Assembly: GCA_030568195.1 (NCBI GenBank)
Contig: JAJLTO010000017.1
Location: forward strand, 225,850 to 289,849
Source: Dipodascopsis uninucleata var. uninucleata
Lineage: Eukaryota > Ascomycota > Lipomycetes > Lipomycetales > Lipomycetaceae
Direction: 5' to 3'
DNA: 64,000 nt
The position numbers were made by a program, and so were the translations under genes. Under the pieces are notes generated by a model, which was not told the DNA's origin, searched no databases, and saw only the letters and a program-made list of their open reading frames with translations. This document shows, piece by piece, positions 1 to 11,107 of the stretch (positions are counted from its first letter, which is position 1; every line of letters starts with the position of its first letter).

Positions 1-1046
1 TAGCCGCATGGGTTTGCTTCGGTTGTTCTCACATTGCGAGTAACTGGTCCTGGAGAATTCCCTATCTGATTCATATTGGACCTGCTCTCTTCATGCTTAT
101 ATTCATCCAGTTCCTTCCTGAGAGTCCTCGTTGGCTAATGATGCACGGCAAGGAGGAGAAGTGTCGTGAGTTCCTAGTCAAGTATCATGCCAATGGTCAT
201 GAAGATGATCCAATGGTGGAATTCGAATTGAACGAGATAAAAGAGGCTCTGTTATTTGAGAAAAATGTCAAACAGGATTCGTGGAAAAATATCTTTTTCA
301 AGAAAGGAAACCGTCATCGCATGGGACTTGTGTTTCTTATTGGAGCGTGCCAAAACTTGTCTGGAACAGGAATTATTCAATACTATTATACTAAAATCCT
401 TAACTTAGTTGGTATCACTGATTCGCAGACTCAAACCGGTATCAATGCAGGTCTGACTTCGTGGACCTGGCTCTGCGCCTTGTTGGGTTTGTATTTGTCT
501 CAGCGAATTAAGAGAAGACAGCAGCTAGCAATTTCTTGGATTGGAACTTTACTGGCAAATATCGGCTTGACAATTGCTACTGCCAGGTATGAAGCTACTG
601 GAGCAAGTGCTCCAGGTATTGCCGCTGTTGTCATGGTCTGGCTTTACAATGGCGCATTCTTCATTGCTTGTGGCCCTCTTTTCTTTTCATATCAAGTAGA
701 AGTTCTCACCTACACCATGCGCGCACGGGGAATGATGGTCTGGGGATTGTGGGTCAAATCTCTATCTATATTTTCGGCCTACACAAATCCTCTTGCTATG
801 GAAAGAATTGGCTACAAGTGGTATATTTTCTACACAGCCATTATTTCCTTGACTGGTGTTTTGATGTACTTTTTCATTGTGGAAACAAAAGGTTACACCT
901 TGGAAGAGATTGCGATCCTTTTCGATGGTGAACCTGTACAGGAAGCTTTGGCACATGTAACAGAAGGTCAAACTGTATATGTCGACGACGAAGCTGATTC
1001 TGAAAAAGATCATAATGTCAAAGAGACTAGCAAGGAGACTGTCTAG
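1..1046 (+). CDS. MFS sugar transporter, 5'-truncated (LAC12-like)
   Basis: This is the C-terminal two thirds of a proton-coupled sugar importer of the plasma membrane (Sugar_tr family). The reading frame is open from base 3 and the gene starts left of the window; the first internal ATG is at 93. The visible part begins with NWSWRIP, continues with the sugar-porter signature PESPRWL, then a cytosolic loop (LVKYHANGHEDDP), six C-terminal membrane spans and the terminal motif VETKGYTLEEI. These features match fungal lactose/cellobiose permease-like transporters. It is paralogous to the complete transporter on the opposite strand at 4107-5681, sharing the loop pattern LVKYHA-G-DP-V-F-NEI. The substrate cannot be read from sequence. 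The tail is acidic and charged, as usual for cytosolic ends. No intron is seen in the visible part. Confidence 0.9.
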   Translation, partial: AAWVCFGCSHIASNWSWRIPYLIHIGPALFMLIFIQFLPESPRWLMMHGKEEKCREFLVKYHANGHEDDPMVEFELNEIKEALLFEKNVKQDSWKNIFFKKGNRHRMGLVFLIGACQNLSGTGIIQYYYTKILNLVGITDSQTQTGINAGLTSWTWLCALLGLYLSQRIKRRQQLAISWIGTLLANIGLTIATARYEATGASAPGIAAVVMVWLYNGAFFIACGPLFFSYQVEVLTYTMRARGMMVWGLWVKSLSIFSAYTNPLAMERIGYKWYIFYTAIISLTGVLMYFFIVETKGYTLEEIAILFDGEPVQEALAHVTEGQTVYVDDEADSEKDHNVKETSKETV

Positions 1047-1915
1047 AAGGTTTTTGTTTGTATTATGTATTATGTACATGTTATGCTGTAATATATCTCT
1101 TGAGATCGTACCTAATTAATTAATAGATGCAAGTTTTTAATGTTTTTTACTGCTTGAGAGCTATTCTGGCCAAACAGGCAGGCACGTCGTGTGTTATGGA
1201 AACTTCGATTTTGAAGTTTTGGTGAATAAAATATTGAAATGGAGTATAGCCAATTATTCTTTTCCGCCCTGGCTAAGGAATACAATCAGCAATTTTCTAT
1301 TATACTTGTCGACATAAGACTGGATTATTAAATATTGATTTCTCATCTTATCCTTTGTATCAGAATGCTCTATGGTGGAGCATATTATCAAGTTAATGCC
1401 TCTATTGAAAGAGGTGTTTGCAACTGTCCTATAATAATGTGACTTATACGCATTTAATTACATGCATTCTATCACCTTCTGCAAGAACCATGCCTTCGCT
1501 TTCTGATCATGATTTGATACAATATTGCTTCTTCTACTTTTGAAGGACTTACAAAAATGTTGGGCAAGAAGCGACCTACTTCGTTGAAGTGTTGAATTTA
1601 ATGTTGTGTAGAGGTCACCTAGTATAGAAGTATATAACATTTGTCAACTAAGTGCGTAATGCGTATTTACCTTTTGGGAGTATATATTCAATTTGAAATA
1701 CGAGCAATACTAAAACCATTATCTAAAAAGAAGCTCAACAATTAGTCTTCTTGATAATCACCTAATTCGCTCTCAGATGACTACGTAGAAGACCGCGAGC
1801 ACAGTATATTTATGTGCTTCTAGATATGTCATTTTTCGGCTTTGGATTATTTCATGCTACATAATCGAAAGCTATTTGATAACGCAATTTTGTCTATCTG
1901 AGACGAGAGAAAAAT
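1047..1915. other. intergenic spacer
   Basis: AT-rich spacer between the truncated transporter and the hydrolase. Only short ORFs without family similarity are present. It holds the 3' end of the first gene and the promoter of the second. No RNA gene or repeat was seen. Confidence 0.5.
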
Positions 1916-2851
1916 ATGAATAGGCGTTTAACTACGGCAGATGTTCCTTCACAATTCCTTAAAGACGTTTTTCTGGTCGGCTCTATTCCTCAGACGGCTC
2001 TGAGGTCAGATCCACGAATATCTTACTCTCTGTACATACCGCCAGCACATTACAACTCTGATCCTCGTAAATCGGAGTCACCGCCAAAGCTTTCCTTGCT
2101 TATTTATATACATGGAACCAGACGTATGATCTCAGCTATTCATAGTGAACTAGTTCCATTTGCCGATTCGACTCCTTGTGCGATTCTGGCTCCTATGTTC
2201 CCAGCTGGTCTCGATTCTCCAAATGACCTTGACTCTTATAAGTTACTTCGTTCGGAAACTCTTCGATCAGATCTTTCATTGCTGTCGATACTAGAAGAAG
2301 TAGCTGAACGTTGGCCCGGAATTGCGACAGAAAAGGTATACATGATGGGATTTTCGGGAGGAGGACAATTTGTGCATAGGTTCCTCTACTTATATCCTGA
2401 TCGTCTGGCAGCTGTTAGCGTAGGTGCTCCAGGACGTAGCACTGCATTGGATAGACAGAAAAATTGGCCGGCTGGTATTGCAGACGTAGAAGTCATATTC
2501 GAGAAAACTATTAGAGTAGAGCTCATTCGAGAGGTCAGCATTCAGTTAGTTGTGGGTGACAAAGATAGTGTGGGCCATGGAAGTAAAGAATTTTGGACTT
2601 GGCTGAAAAAGATGAAAGACGCACAGAGAGGCGGAGACAGCGCGATAGTGGCCAAGAAAGATGAAAAGCAGATATCGAGAGTATTGGGCAGACTCCAGAC
2701 AGTACAAGCAATGCACGAGGCGTGGATGCTAGAAGATATAAATGCTCAGCTTGATATTGTAGAAGGTGTCGCTCATTCGTCAAATGGTGTTCAAGAAGCA
2801 GTTCTTCGCTTCTTGAGGCCATTAATACAGAAAAGGGAGTTTGAGTACTAG
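1916..2851 (+). CDS. alpha/beta-hydrolase, PHB-depolymerase/esterase-like
   Basis: A 311-residue intronless serine hydrolase. The nucleophile elbow GFSGGG places the catalytic serine at about residue 147. It is preceded by the oxyanion strand LLIYIHGT (about 61-68). The probable triad acid is the Asp of VVGDKD (about 215) and the histidine that of GVAHSS (about 287), so a full Ser-Asp-His triad can be assigned in the right order. There is no signal peptide or membrane segment, so a cytosolic enzyme is expected. Family knowledge suggests an esterase or peptidase acting on small or ester substrates; the actual substrate is unknown. The start is the ATG in the context AAAAATATGAAT, with A at -3. 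It lies between two paralogous sugar transporters, so it may de-esterify imported (acetylated or feruloylated) sugars; that is inference only. Confidence 0.85.
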   Translation: MNRRLTTADVPSQFLKDVFLVGSIPQTALRSDPRISYSLYIPPAHYNSDPRKSESPPKLSLLIYIHGTRRMISAIHSELVPFADSTPCAILAPMFPAGLDSPNDLDSYKLLRSETLRSDLSLLSILEEVAERWPGIATEKVYMMGFSGGGQFVHRFLYLYPDRLAAVSVGAPGRSTALDRQKNWPAGIADVEVIFEKTIRVELIREVSIQLVVGDKDSVGHGSKEFWTWLKKMKDAQRGGDSAIVAKKDEKQISRVLGRLQTVQAMHEAWMLEDINAQLDIVEGVAHSSNGVQEAVLRFLRPLIQKREFEY

Positions 2852-4106
2852 ACTCCTTTCATCTTCTACTTAATAAAACGATTTTGTCCATATATTTGAC
2901 CAAAGATGTTCTCTAATCGAGATGTAGATTGAGCAGTGAGCACTTAAGATGCTAATACAAATCAAGATTTATGATTTATGTCTCTGAGTACATTCAAATA
3001 GTTGTAGTAATAAGCTTGCGAAGCTACAAACGAGGCGCACCCAGTTATTCAACAACTAGTGTCTATACATTTCTCTGAAATGACTAGCAAGCTTATTGTG
3101 AAGGAAGTATCCGAAAACAGATCATAACCCTTTGATATGTTGTATTTCGTCAAATAAATGGGAATACAGCTTCAGGCTGTATATAAATAACAAAAGTAGC
3201 AATTTACATAAACTTTTCCTGGGGCAGATTGAGTGAAGCTACAAGCTGATGGCTCAAATACGGAGTGCCATTTGAATGTTATCTCGTTGTAGTTGTCTAG
3301 AAGTCTTGTAAGGAAGATAAGAGGCTCGACAGCTCATCAAATACATCCAAAGAAATGTATTTACTGTGTGGGCTTCAATCTCTGCTAAGATTACTGTGAA
3401 GCGGCAAATTAGCAGTGATTTTCCTTTTTAATAGATTAGCTCAGTGCTTTGCGCACTTCGTACCCTTGTTTTCAAATGAATTATACGGTATCTATCGTCA
3501 CGGGGTCCTTGCTCTTACGTTTTCAGTCTCAATATCAGTAAACCTGGTCCATATTCTGCATCATACTATTAGCGACATCGTCGCTAATAATCAACTACTT
3601 CCAAGAAGCATGACTAAAATTCTCGATACTAAGCTATCAGTAGGCGTGCATATAAAACATTCACCACCTAATAGCCTACGTATTCTGGATAGTTCATTCA
3701 GTAGAATATTCTATAGAGTTTGGTACTATGTAGGTGCTGCTCATCACTGTTTTGTCTTCATTAGTATGTTGCGGCGAATGGTGGTAAGCACTACTCATCA
3801 TCTTATCCATGGTTCAGTCTACCGTGATTGATCTTTCCTCGTTTGGTCTAAATAATATGCAACTAGAAATACTAATTCTGATAGTTATTCTAAGCTACAA
3901 CTTTAATTGAAATAATAAACTTAATGGCCATTTGAAGTTAATTCCCTCCAAATCATCTTAAATCGAAAACACAGCGCCAAGAATCGTGAAGTACATGTGA
4001 TTAGTACTAAATGGTGGAAAGCATAAATAGTAAAGATGCAGATGAAATAGAGAAGATTCAATTATGAAGGCCACTTGACCCTTAGGATCAGAGCCGAGAG
4101 ATTAGG
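2852..4106. other. intergenic spacer, contains a hairpin
   Basis: Spacer between the 3' ends of the hydrolase (+) and the complete transporter (-). A 138-codon frame at 3415-3831 has no recognisable protein features and is not called. The clearest structure is a perfect 10-bp stem hairpin at 3567-3589. Confidence 0.4.
3567..3589. repeat. perfect 10-bp inverted repeat with 3-nt loop
   Basis: TATTAGCGAC and GTCGCTAATA flank the loop ATC. The stem is exact. It lies between two convergent genes, so it could be a transcript 3'-end structure, but it is more than 500 bp from either stop codon and its role is unknown. Confidence 0.5.
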
Positions 4107-5681
4107 CTAGACCTCCTCAGTTTCTACAATATCAGACTTCTTCATAGTGGTTAATTGGTAGACATCAGCGTTTTTGCCCTCAAATACTTCAGCCACTTCT
4201 TCCAGTGTACGCCCTTTAGTCTCTGGGAAGAAGAAGAAAACTGCAAGAAACTCCATAAAGATAACGCAACAGTATACTATATAGTATTTCCATTCGATCG
4301 CATCCATTGCAATGGAATTAACATATCCATTGTACAACTGACAAAGGCCGCTAGTAAACAAGGCAATTCCAATTCCTCGAGATCTCAAGTAGTAAGGAAG
4401 CACCTCTGTTAGATAGACATAAGGAAGACCCATCAGTCCAATATTGTAAGCAAAATAGAAGAGAAAAATGAGAGCCAAAACACCTTTGCCAAGAGATGGA
4501 TCCTCAAAGTTTCGCTGCTGATTGATAGCAGAAAGAATCGTCCATAAGATATAAACCAGACACATAAGTCCAGTAGACGTGAGAAATACTTTTCTCCTAG
4601 GAAATCGCGTTACGAACATATTCAGGATTATGCAGATTCCCAAGTTATAAATCATAAGACCTCCGTTAATGACGAGCTGTTCAGGCGATGTCCTGATACC
4701 AATTGAATTCAAAACAAGAGACAGATAATAAGAAACTAGTCCATTCCCTGACATTTGCTGCATAAAAGGCACCATCATTGAAATAAAAAGTCTCAGTCTG
4801 TTATTTTTCTTGAAGAATACTAGATAAGAGACGTTCTTCATTGTTTTCTCATGTTGTATAGCACCAAAAATCTCATTGAATTCGAAGTCGACTAGTGGAT
4901 CTTCAGCGTCACCCTCTGCATGATATTTCACAAGAATATTCCTTGCTTCTTCTAATCTATCTTTAAAGATAAGGTATCGAGGTGATTCTGGAACAAAGAA
5001 TAGAAGTATAATTTGCATGATAGGAAATGAAGCTTGAAGGAGCGATGGAATTCTCCAGGACCAGTTATTTGTCTCGCCCATCCAATAAGTGCCATAGGTA
5101 ATCCAAGCTGCCAAAATAGCACCTGAGTACCACATGATGTTATAAGTTGCTGTTACAAAACCACGGTGAGTAGGATATGATAGTTCTGATAATAAAGAAG
5201 GCGATGGATTAATGCAGATAGTATTTCCAAAACCGATGACGAACCTAGCTGCAAAAAAGGCACCATATGACTGAGCGAAACACTGAACAATTGCGCCAAC
5301 GATAGTTATACTAGTTCCGATTCCGATAGTCCATTTACGACCGAAGCGGTCAGAGAGAAAGGCGGCTACCCATGCACCTACTATATGACCAAAAGTCGGT
5401 GCAGCTGATAGATTTCCAAGACGATAGCCTTTGGGATAGTCAAAAAATACTTTCCACTGGGTCTGTGATTGCAATCCATTAAGCATAGAACTATCATAGC
5501 CACTAATGGTTGAGCTCAAAACAGGACACAATAGAAGGAAGTTCAAAGTTCTCAAGTTCTTTCTTTTCCACCATGGTGGAGCATCCTTTGGAAGAACATC
5601 CTCCAGTCGAACCCTGTTATCTTCTTCTTCTTCTGGATGAGAAGCAGCCGACCCAGATTTTGGATACTGCTGAGCGGACAT
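4107..5681 (-). CDS. MFS sugar transporter (LAC12/lactose permease-like)
   Basis: A complete intronless 524-residue sugar:H+ symporter with 12 predicted membrane spans. Visible family motifs are SGYDSSMLNGLQ in span 1, DRFGRKW in loop 2-3, NWSWRIP before span 6, PESPRYL after span 6, and PETKGRTLEEV after span 12. The central loop pattern matches that of the truncated transporter at the left edge, so the two are paralogues in inverted orientation around the hydrolase. The ATG at 5681 is followed by a charged, proline-rich cytosolic N-terminus. Family members import lactose, cellobiose, galacturonate or other plant-derived sugars; substrate is not decidable here. The length is typical for the family. 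Confidence 0.93.
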   Translation of the reverse strand: MSAQQYPKSGSAASHPEEEEDNRVRLEDVLPKDAPPWWKRKNLRTLNFLLLCPVLSSTISGYDSSMLNGLQSQTQWKVFFDYPKGYRLGNLSAAPTFGHIVGAWVAAFLSDRFGRKWTIGIGTSITIVGAIVQCFAQSYGAFFAARFVIGFGNTICINPSPSLLSELSYPTHRGFVTATYNIMWYSGAILAAWITYGTYWMGETNNWSWRIPSLLQASFPIMQIILLFFVPESPRYLIFKDRLEEARNILVKYHAEGDAEDPLVDFEFNEIFGAIQHEKTMKNVSYLVFFKKNNRLRLFISMMVPFMQQMSGNGLVSYYLSLVLNSIGIRTSPEQLVINGGLMIYNLGICIILNMFVTRFPRRKVFLTSTGLMCLVYILWTILSAINQQRNFEDPSLGKGVLALIFLFYFAYNIGLMGLPYVYLTEVLPYYLRSRGIGIALFTSGLCQLYNGYVNSIAMDAIEWKYYIVYCCVIFMEFLAVFFFFPETKGRTLEEVAEVFEGKNADVYQLTTMKKSDIVETEEV

Positions 5682-7531
5682 TTTGTACTGCTACAATATT
5701 ATTGATTTAATTCTTTGGATTTCAAGTTATCTGGAGATATTCCTTATTATATTTATTTCGTGAGTTTCGCAAAGGATAACCCCGCATAAACTTTGACTCA
5801 TAAATTTTAACTTCATTTAAGGCTGTATCGGACATAAATACACTCTACTTAGCGTAGAGCTTATTCTGTCGCCTCACTAATGGAAGTATATAATTGTATC
5901 CATAGTTCTCATCTTTATGGCTTACGGCTATTCTCCTCAATATTGCCTAAGCATTCTTCGAATAAGGTCCCTTGACATTTGTTTATAATCGGATATGTCA
6001 TTTTAACTATATTTCAATCTGATTTTCTGTAATAGCTGATCAATAGTTAGAGTTTATTTATTCCCCGACAAGAAAGAGACCATATTTTTGAAAGATCCCT
6101 GGAAAGCTTTTACGACAAATTTAGTGGAGTATCTTATCGAGAGAAGCAGGAAAATTGCGTGCATTTGATGATTAGCCAAGAGGAGTCATATTCCCAAGAG
6201 GTAGATTGCCAGAGCTTCTCTCGCCACATCTTCTGTTGTTGCTAGAATTGGTCCATTTGGGTCTGGAGCGTGAATTAGTACTTGCCATCGCTGAAGTAAA
6301 GGAGATCAGATTTTGAAATGATCCGATGTTACAGCATAGATTGTCATATATCATTAAAATAGTTCCCATAAATGCCAGAAATATTGCCTAATTAAGGGTT
6401 ATAGAGTTTCCAGCCTGTGTGTATTCTCGAAAAAACGTCGTAGAGAGGACCAATATTTGAGACTGGTTCTCGCTAAGAATACTTTTTATGAGACTTCATT
6501 TGTGTGGGATAAAGACATGGTCACGCATTAATTTTTTTTGTAGAATAATGTATTTGGCTCAGACTGGTTGAGCTAATATTTCTGTACAATATATTAAAGA
6601 ATGAGGGGAAGACTTTAAAACTCTCCTCTCGTTAAAGTATTGCTCTTCAGTGGTTCTGCTAGCTCTTTAGTGACACATAGATTTCGCTAAATTACCCAAG
6701 ACGAGATGCACATTCACAGACCTCTGATCTAGTGTATCCGCACAGTAAACAGCTTTCACCGCAATATATGTGTCGATGAAATGTAGGATTTGGTTCAATA
6801 AATATTACAGAAAGATGGTAGAGGCTGATTAGATTGAAAATTTCTGAATAGTGTACCAGCAGGGCAGGCACTGGACAAGCAGGGGCGTCTCGGCATGAGA
6901 ATAATTTATCCATAATTTAGATAGCATATATGTATTTAACTAGATGTGGCAGGACTTAAAGCCTACATTCGAACTAAATATACTATATTAACATGAACCA
7001 GATCGTATATGATTACGGCGCTGCTGCGGTCAAGTGAACTATTACGCGAAGTTCCCAACTTTTTAAACTCCAGAAGATGCGTACCTGAAGAAGGCAACAT
7101 TTACGCTTCTCAAGTTCTTGGACGTCATCACTAAATGCGACCAGCTGTTGCTCTCGAAGAGACTGGCAGTAGCATTTTACCGAATATTGAGCAATCTTGC
7201 TTGGCTGCCCGTATATGCGAGTAACTACAGTCATTGAACTACAGTGTTCTTGTATGCAACGAGAAAGGTGATAGAAATTATCTAAATACAGCCATAAGAG
7301 TAATGTACCAAACTTGTTAAGAGCGCAGACTAATATCTTGTATTTTCTACGAGCACGCAGGATACTATTAAAAACAGTCATGTGTCCTTGTGATATACGT
7401 CATAGATACTCATAATACCACAAAGTATTCAATAGTATCAACCTCAGAAATATTTGCGCCTCTTACAAGAGTAAAGACTTTCTCTGTAAATACCATTTAG
7501 TTAAAAAAGCCTATTCAGTATTCAGGTACGA
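5682..7531. other. intergenic spacer with a possible coding relic
   Basis: About 1.85 kb without a supported gene. On the minus strand at about 6186-6277 one frame reads HAPDPNGPILATTEDVAREA before a stop, which looks like an old coding fragment, family unknown. A 122-codon ATG frame at 7013-7381 (-) contains a short charged stretch (DDVQELEKRK) but no family signal; I do not call it. Confidence 0.35.
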
Positions 7532-9055
7532 TTAATCCTGAGGAACGCGTAGCATAACGAAACTATGCTTCTTGACTAAGAAAGCATCGAGCGATGAAGT
7601 CTTGACAGTGCCTTCAACTATTACGACATTATTAGGCCGTTCCATTGAGTTATTAGCCATTACATCATCATGATACACAGTATAGGTAGTAGCAGTTTGC
7701 CCGTATGATCCTTCCAGAGCGATCTTCACAGGAATATCATCTTCCAAAGATCTATTCACGATCGCAATAGAAATCACTCTGTCCTTGATAGCAGCTGATA
7801 TGTCAAGGATAGGTACGGCGATCTCAACAGTCTTTATCCATTGAAGTGTATGAAGCATACCACCGGTTTCCCCAGTGTACATTGGTGTCTCTACGTGCAA
7901 GTTTATAGCGTCTCCTCGCATATATTTGCAGAAGAGCAGAAACGTATGATAGATTGTTTGCAAAAACATACCCTCTTTTGTTGTCATTATTGGTGCAATA
8001 ACATTCACGCATTGAGCAATATTAGCCATCCCAACATGACGTGCTTGGCGGATAAAAACATTACACCATGAAGCCACAGCTAAAGCATCTGACAAGTTGT
8101 AGCTTTCCTCGGCACCTTTAGGACCGGGAGCACGGTTAGGATCCCATACATTCCACTCATCGAAGCAGATTTTGACATCTGAATCATAAGCGTTTTGGGT
8201 GATCCTAGCAAGATCAATCAATTTAGCGGTAATTTGAATAGCTCTCTCGGCAGCAGCTGGAGCAGTGACGTTTTTATAGTAGTCGTCATTGCTTGTATAA
8301 AGATGAATTGAATGAAGATCGACCTTGGAGATCACAGCCTGCGTGACCTCATAGTCCCAATTATTTAAACCGTCACATCCACAAGAAATCAACTTAATTG
8401 AGGGATCAAGCAATTTGAGAGCCTTGGCCCACTGATAAGCTTTCTTGCCATACTCGTCAGCAGTCATCTGTCCTACTTGCCATGGACCCCAGACCTCATT
8501 TCCGAGGCCCCAGTATTTGACATTGTAAGGTTTCTCGTGGCCATTCTTTCGGCGCAGATTGGCATAGTAGGTGTTCTTGTTGGAATTACAATATTCAACC
8601 CATGCGAGAGCTTCGTCGAGAGTACCCGTACCCATATTTAAGCACAGGTAAGGCTCAGTCCCCATAAACTCACACCATTCCATGAACTCATCAGTTCCAA
8701 ATAGATTGGATTCCTCTCCAAGCCAAGCCAATTCCGGCCTGCGTGGCCTGTTCTCCTTTGGTCCTACTGCATCTAGCCAGTGATATGATGAGACGTAGTT
8801 ACCACCTGGATAACGGACAACTGGCATGTTTAGGTCTCTCAAAGCGCCTGCGACATCCAAACGGTAATATTTATCGTTCACTAGACCGGATACTTTACAG
8901 TCGAAGTCCACAATTCCGCCGTAAATGCAACGGCCCATGTGCTCCAAAAATCCTGAGTAGATTTTGTCATCGATCTTTGAGAGTATACGTTGTGGATCAA
9001 CCTTCACCAAGGAATGATCTGGTTTAGTAGTAGTAATTGTTTGAGCGGCCTCCAT
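7532..9055 (-). CDS. alpha-L-arabinofuranosidase, GH51, intracellular type
   Basis: A 507-residue intronless GH51 enzyme that removes terminal alpha-L-arabinofuranosyl units from arabino-oligosaccharides by a retaining mechanism. The acid/base glutamate is in YWGLGNEVWGPW (E187) and the nucleophile in KICFDEWNVW (E300); RYPGGNYVSSYHW at 81-93 is a conserved barrel strand. No signal peptide is present, and the length fits the short intracellular GH51 group (bacterial AbfA and Aspergillus AbfC-like) rather than the longer secreted fungal enzymes. The ATG at 9055 has A at -3 (ACAAGATGG). Neighbours are sugar transporters, so cytosolic hydrolysis of imported arabinosides is likely. A GC-rich CGGACCGCGG motif lies about 690 bp upstream (9744-9753) and could bind a zinc-cluster regulator. 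Confidence 0.95.
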   Translation of the reverse strand: MEAAQTITTTKPDHSLVKVDPQRILSKIDDKIYSGFLEHMGRCIYGGIVDFDCKVSGLVNDKYYRLDVAGALRDLNMPVVRYPGGNYVSSYHWLDAVGPKENRPRRPELAWLGEESNLFGTDEFMEWCEFMGTEPYLCLNMGTGTLDEALAWVEYCNSNKNTYYANLRRKNGHEKPYNVKYWGLGNEVWGPWQVGQMTADEYGKKAYQWAKALKLLDPSIKLISCGCDGLNNWDYEVTQAVISKVDLHSIHLYTSNDDYYKNVTAPAAAERAIQITAKLIDLARITQNAYDSDVKICFDEWNVWDPNRAPGPKGAEESYNLSDALAVASWCNVFIRQARHVGMANIAQCVNVIAPIMTTKEGMFLQTIYHTFLLFCKYMRGDAINLHVETPMYTGETGGMLHTLQWIKTVEIAVPILDISAAIKDRVISIAIVNRSLEDDIPVKIALEGSYGQTATTYTVYHDDVMANNSMERPNNVVIVEGTVKTSSLDAFLVKKHSFVMLRVPQD

Positions 9056-11107
9056 CTTGTCTCGTCACGCTTTTGAACGATATACTCTATACTATTAAAG
9101 GATACAACTGATGACTTTTGGAATGCTATATTATTTGGATCCAGAGCCAACAAGCTATTCTATTTATTAGATATAGAAATGAGTTAATTTAGGCAGGACA
9201 ACTTCGCTGCCAACTTCATCATAGGTAATACTGGCTTTTGCCATACGCACTATACTTTGCATCGCTTTTTTACTCGACAAACGAGTACTAAGCAGAGAAT
9301 GGTCTACCAACGGCTCAATTGAACAACTCTACCATTTCAAAGTTACTGATAATATTACCGATCCAAAAGGTTGCGGCAAATCGGCTAATTCAAATAATTT
9401 AGGTAGATTCTAAATACAGATATCAGAATCTATAATTCGAAGAAAGCGCCGGGAAGTTACCAGCGTTTTCCAAAGTCTACCATAGCTATTATCTCGTTCT
9501 ACTTAGTGAATAGTAGCTATATGTAATTAGGTTTAGTAGTGCGCACAGTGCATTAGAGCTTAAGCACTTAAGATGCAGAATGCGGGGTATTCTCCAACGC
9601 CGAAAAAATTGCCTTAGATAGTTAGACTCCCCGATAGAAACCTAATTGAAAAAAGCATTTTATCCGTAGCCTATATCAGCCCTAGTTCGTTTTTTCCTGC
9701 GTGGCGTAAATAGCGGCATACTGACTATTTTCATTTGCAAACACGGACCGCGGACGCGTTATGTCATAAAACGATAGCATTGAGCTTTGCTAGAGGAGAC
9801 AGCCAAGACCGTTTCCCACTACATTACTTAGATGGGATTTTCCAACCTCCAATAATGTCAGCCGGAGGATAGGGCTATCAGTCTAGTATTCCATAGAGAT
9901 AAAGAGATGGACAAATACGAAACAATATCAAACCAAGATGTAGAGGAGCCTGATGTGCCAAGTCTCCTCCACATGCAAGTACATAGAGCACTGCATTAGT
10001 AAATATTGGAGATAATGGCTACGGCTACTGCTAGCGCAGTTTGAAGAGATTGGGTTTCTGGTTTTGTTGAAGTGGCGGCAAACTTCTACTCTGTATGCTG
10101 CATAGTTCCATTTCAGTCCTCTTGTAGAGCTGTTTCTCTATTTCACATATGAGTGGTCAAATGAACCGGGCAGTGGCGCTGGAATTGAAATACGTAGTTC
10201 TGCGAATTTTAATTTGAGTCAGATGGAGGGGCATTATAGCTGAATATGGTCACATACACTATAATGCTTGTTTGTCTTCGGTAACAACATAGGAAGAACC
10301 AGTCAGTAGCAGAACATTGCGGCAGCTGTAGATAAATAGCCTCTCGATACCGGTGTAATCGGTAGACATCTGTTACTTGCTGCCGCTCTTAGGAATTAGG
10401 AGAGCCGGTGGAAGCTGGCAAGAAGTTTGGCAGACTTCGGATAAACGATTTTCAGGTTACTATACTCCAGAAACTCTCATTACAGGCTGCTATAGATCCC
10501 GATCTATCAAAGACCCGTTGCACGATCTACTTGAAACGCAGGTTTGCAAGCTAAGGTATTATATACTCAAATTTTGTTTTCATAAACTCTTAGTACTACT
10601 TGTATAGCTGATAACTTCTAAACTGGTAGGCGTTAGAAAAAATGCTGCTAGCTAATTAAGCTTCAAAAGATGGGATATTATTGTATATATATAGTGTTCT
10701 TACGGAAGAAAAGATATCATTCTGCTATATCGCAGAGTAGATGTTCCTCTAGTGTAGCTCCACTTTTTACAAGGACTTTCTTCTCTGGGACTTTCCGAAT
10801 GGAACACCAGGAAGAAATTTGAGAACATCGGAAGACTAGAATGTGCAGAATTGAAGTGGCGTTTGTCTATACGCCTGTTCAATTTATTGTTAGCGCGTCG
10901 AGTTCCAAAAAGGGATTAGGTTAAGTTGGATCATATTCTCTAATGAGGTGACCGAACTTATGTCCCAATATGTCCATCGTGTAGAAGAATATATATATAC
11001 AAGCATTTCTTTAGTGCTAATGTATTAAAGACTCCATCAGTTTACTCGTTACCTGGTTATGTGTCCTTATATCAAGAAATTCCTAGTTACTGCCATAATA
11101 TTTAACT
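9056..11107. other. long divergent intergenic region
   Basis: About 2 kb between the divergent GH51 and Atr1-like genes. It contains CGG-rich spots at 9744-9753 and CGGATAAA at about 10439, the latter resembling the AraR-type element CGGDTAAW known from Aspergillus; function here is inference. An 8-bp inverted repeat GCGGCAGC/GCTGCCGC brackets 10319-10386. No convincing gene was found. Confidence 0.4.

Noticed and set aside
2939-2952. 14-bp match AGCACTTAAGATGC with a site near 9564-9577
   Set aside because: Too short to be meaningful in this window; flanks are unrelated.
3415-3831. 138-codon open frame
   Set aside because: It has no recognisable motif, odd composition, and contains the hairpin; it is probably chance in a spacer.
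10319-10386. 68-nt element closed by a 7-8 bp inverted repeat, length like a tRNA
   Set aside because: No D-arm, anticodon arm or TTCGA-type T-loop can be drawn, so it is not a tRNA.
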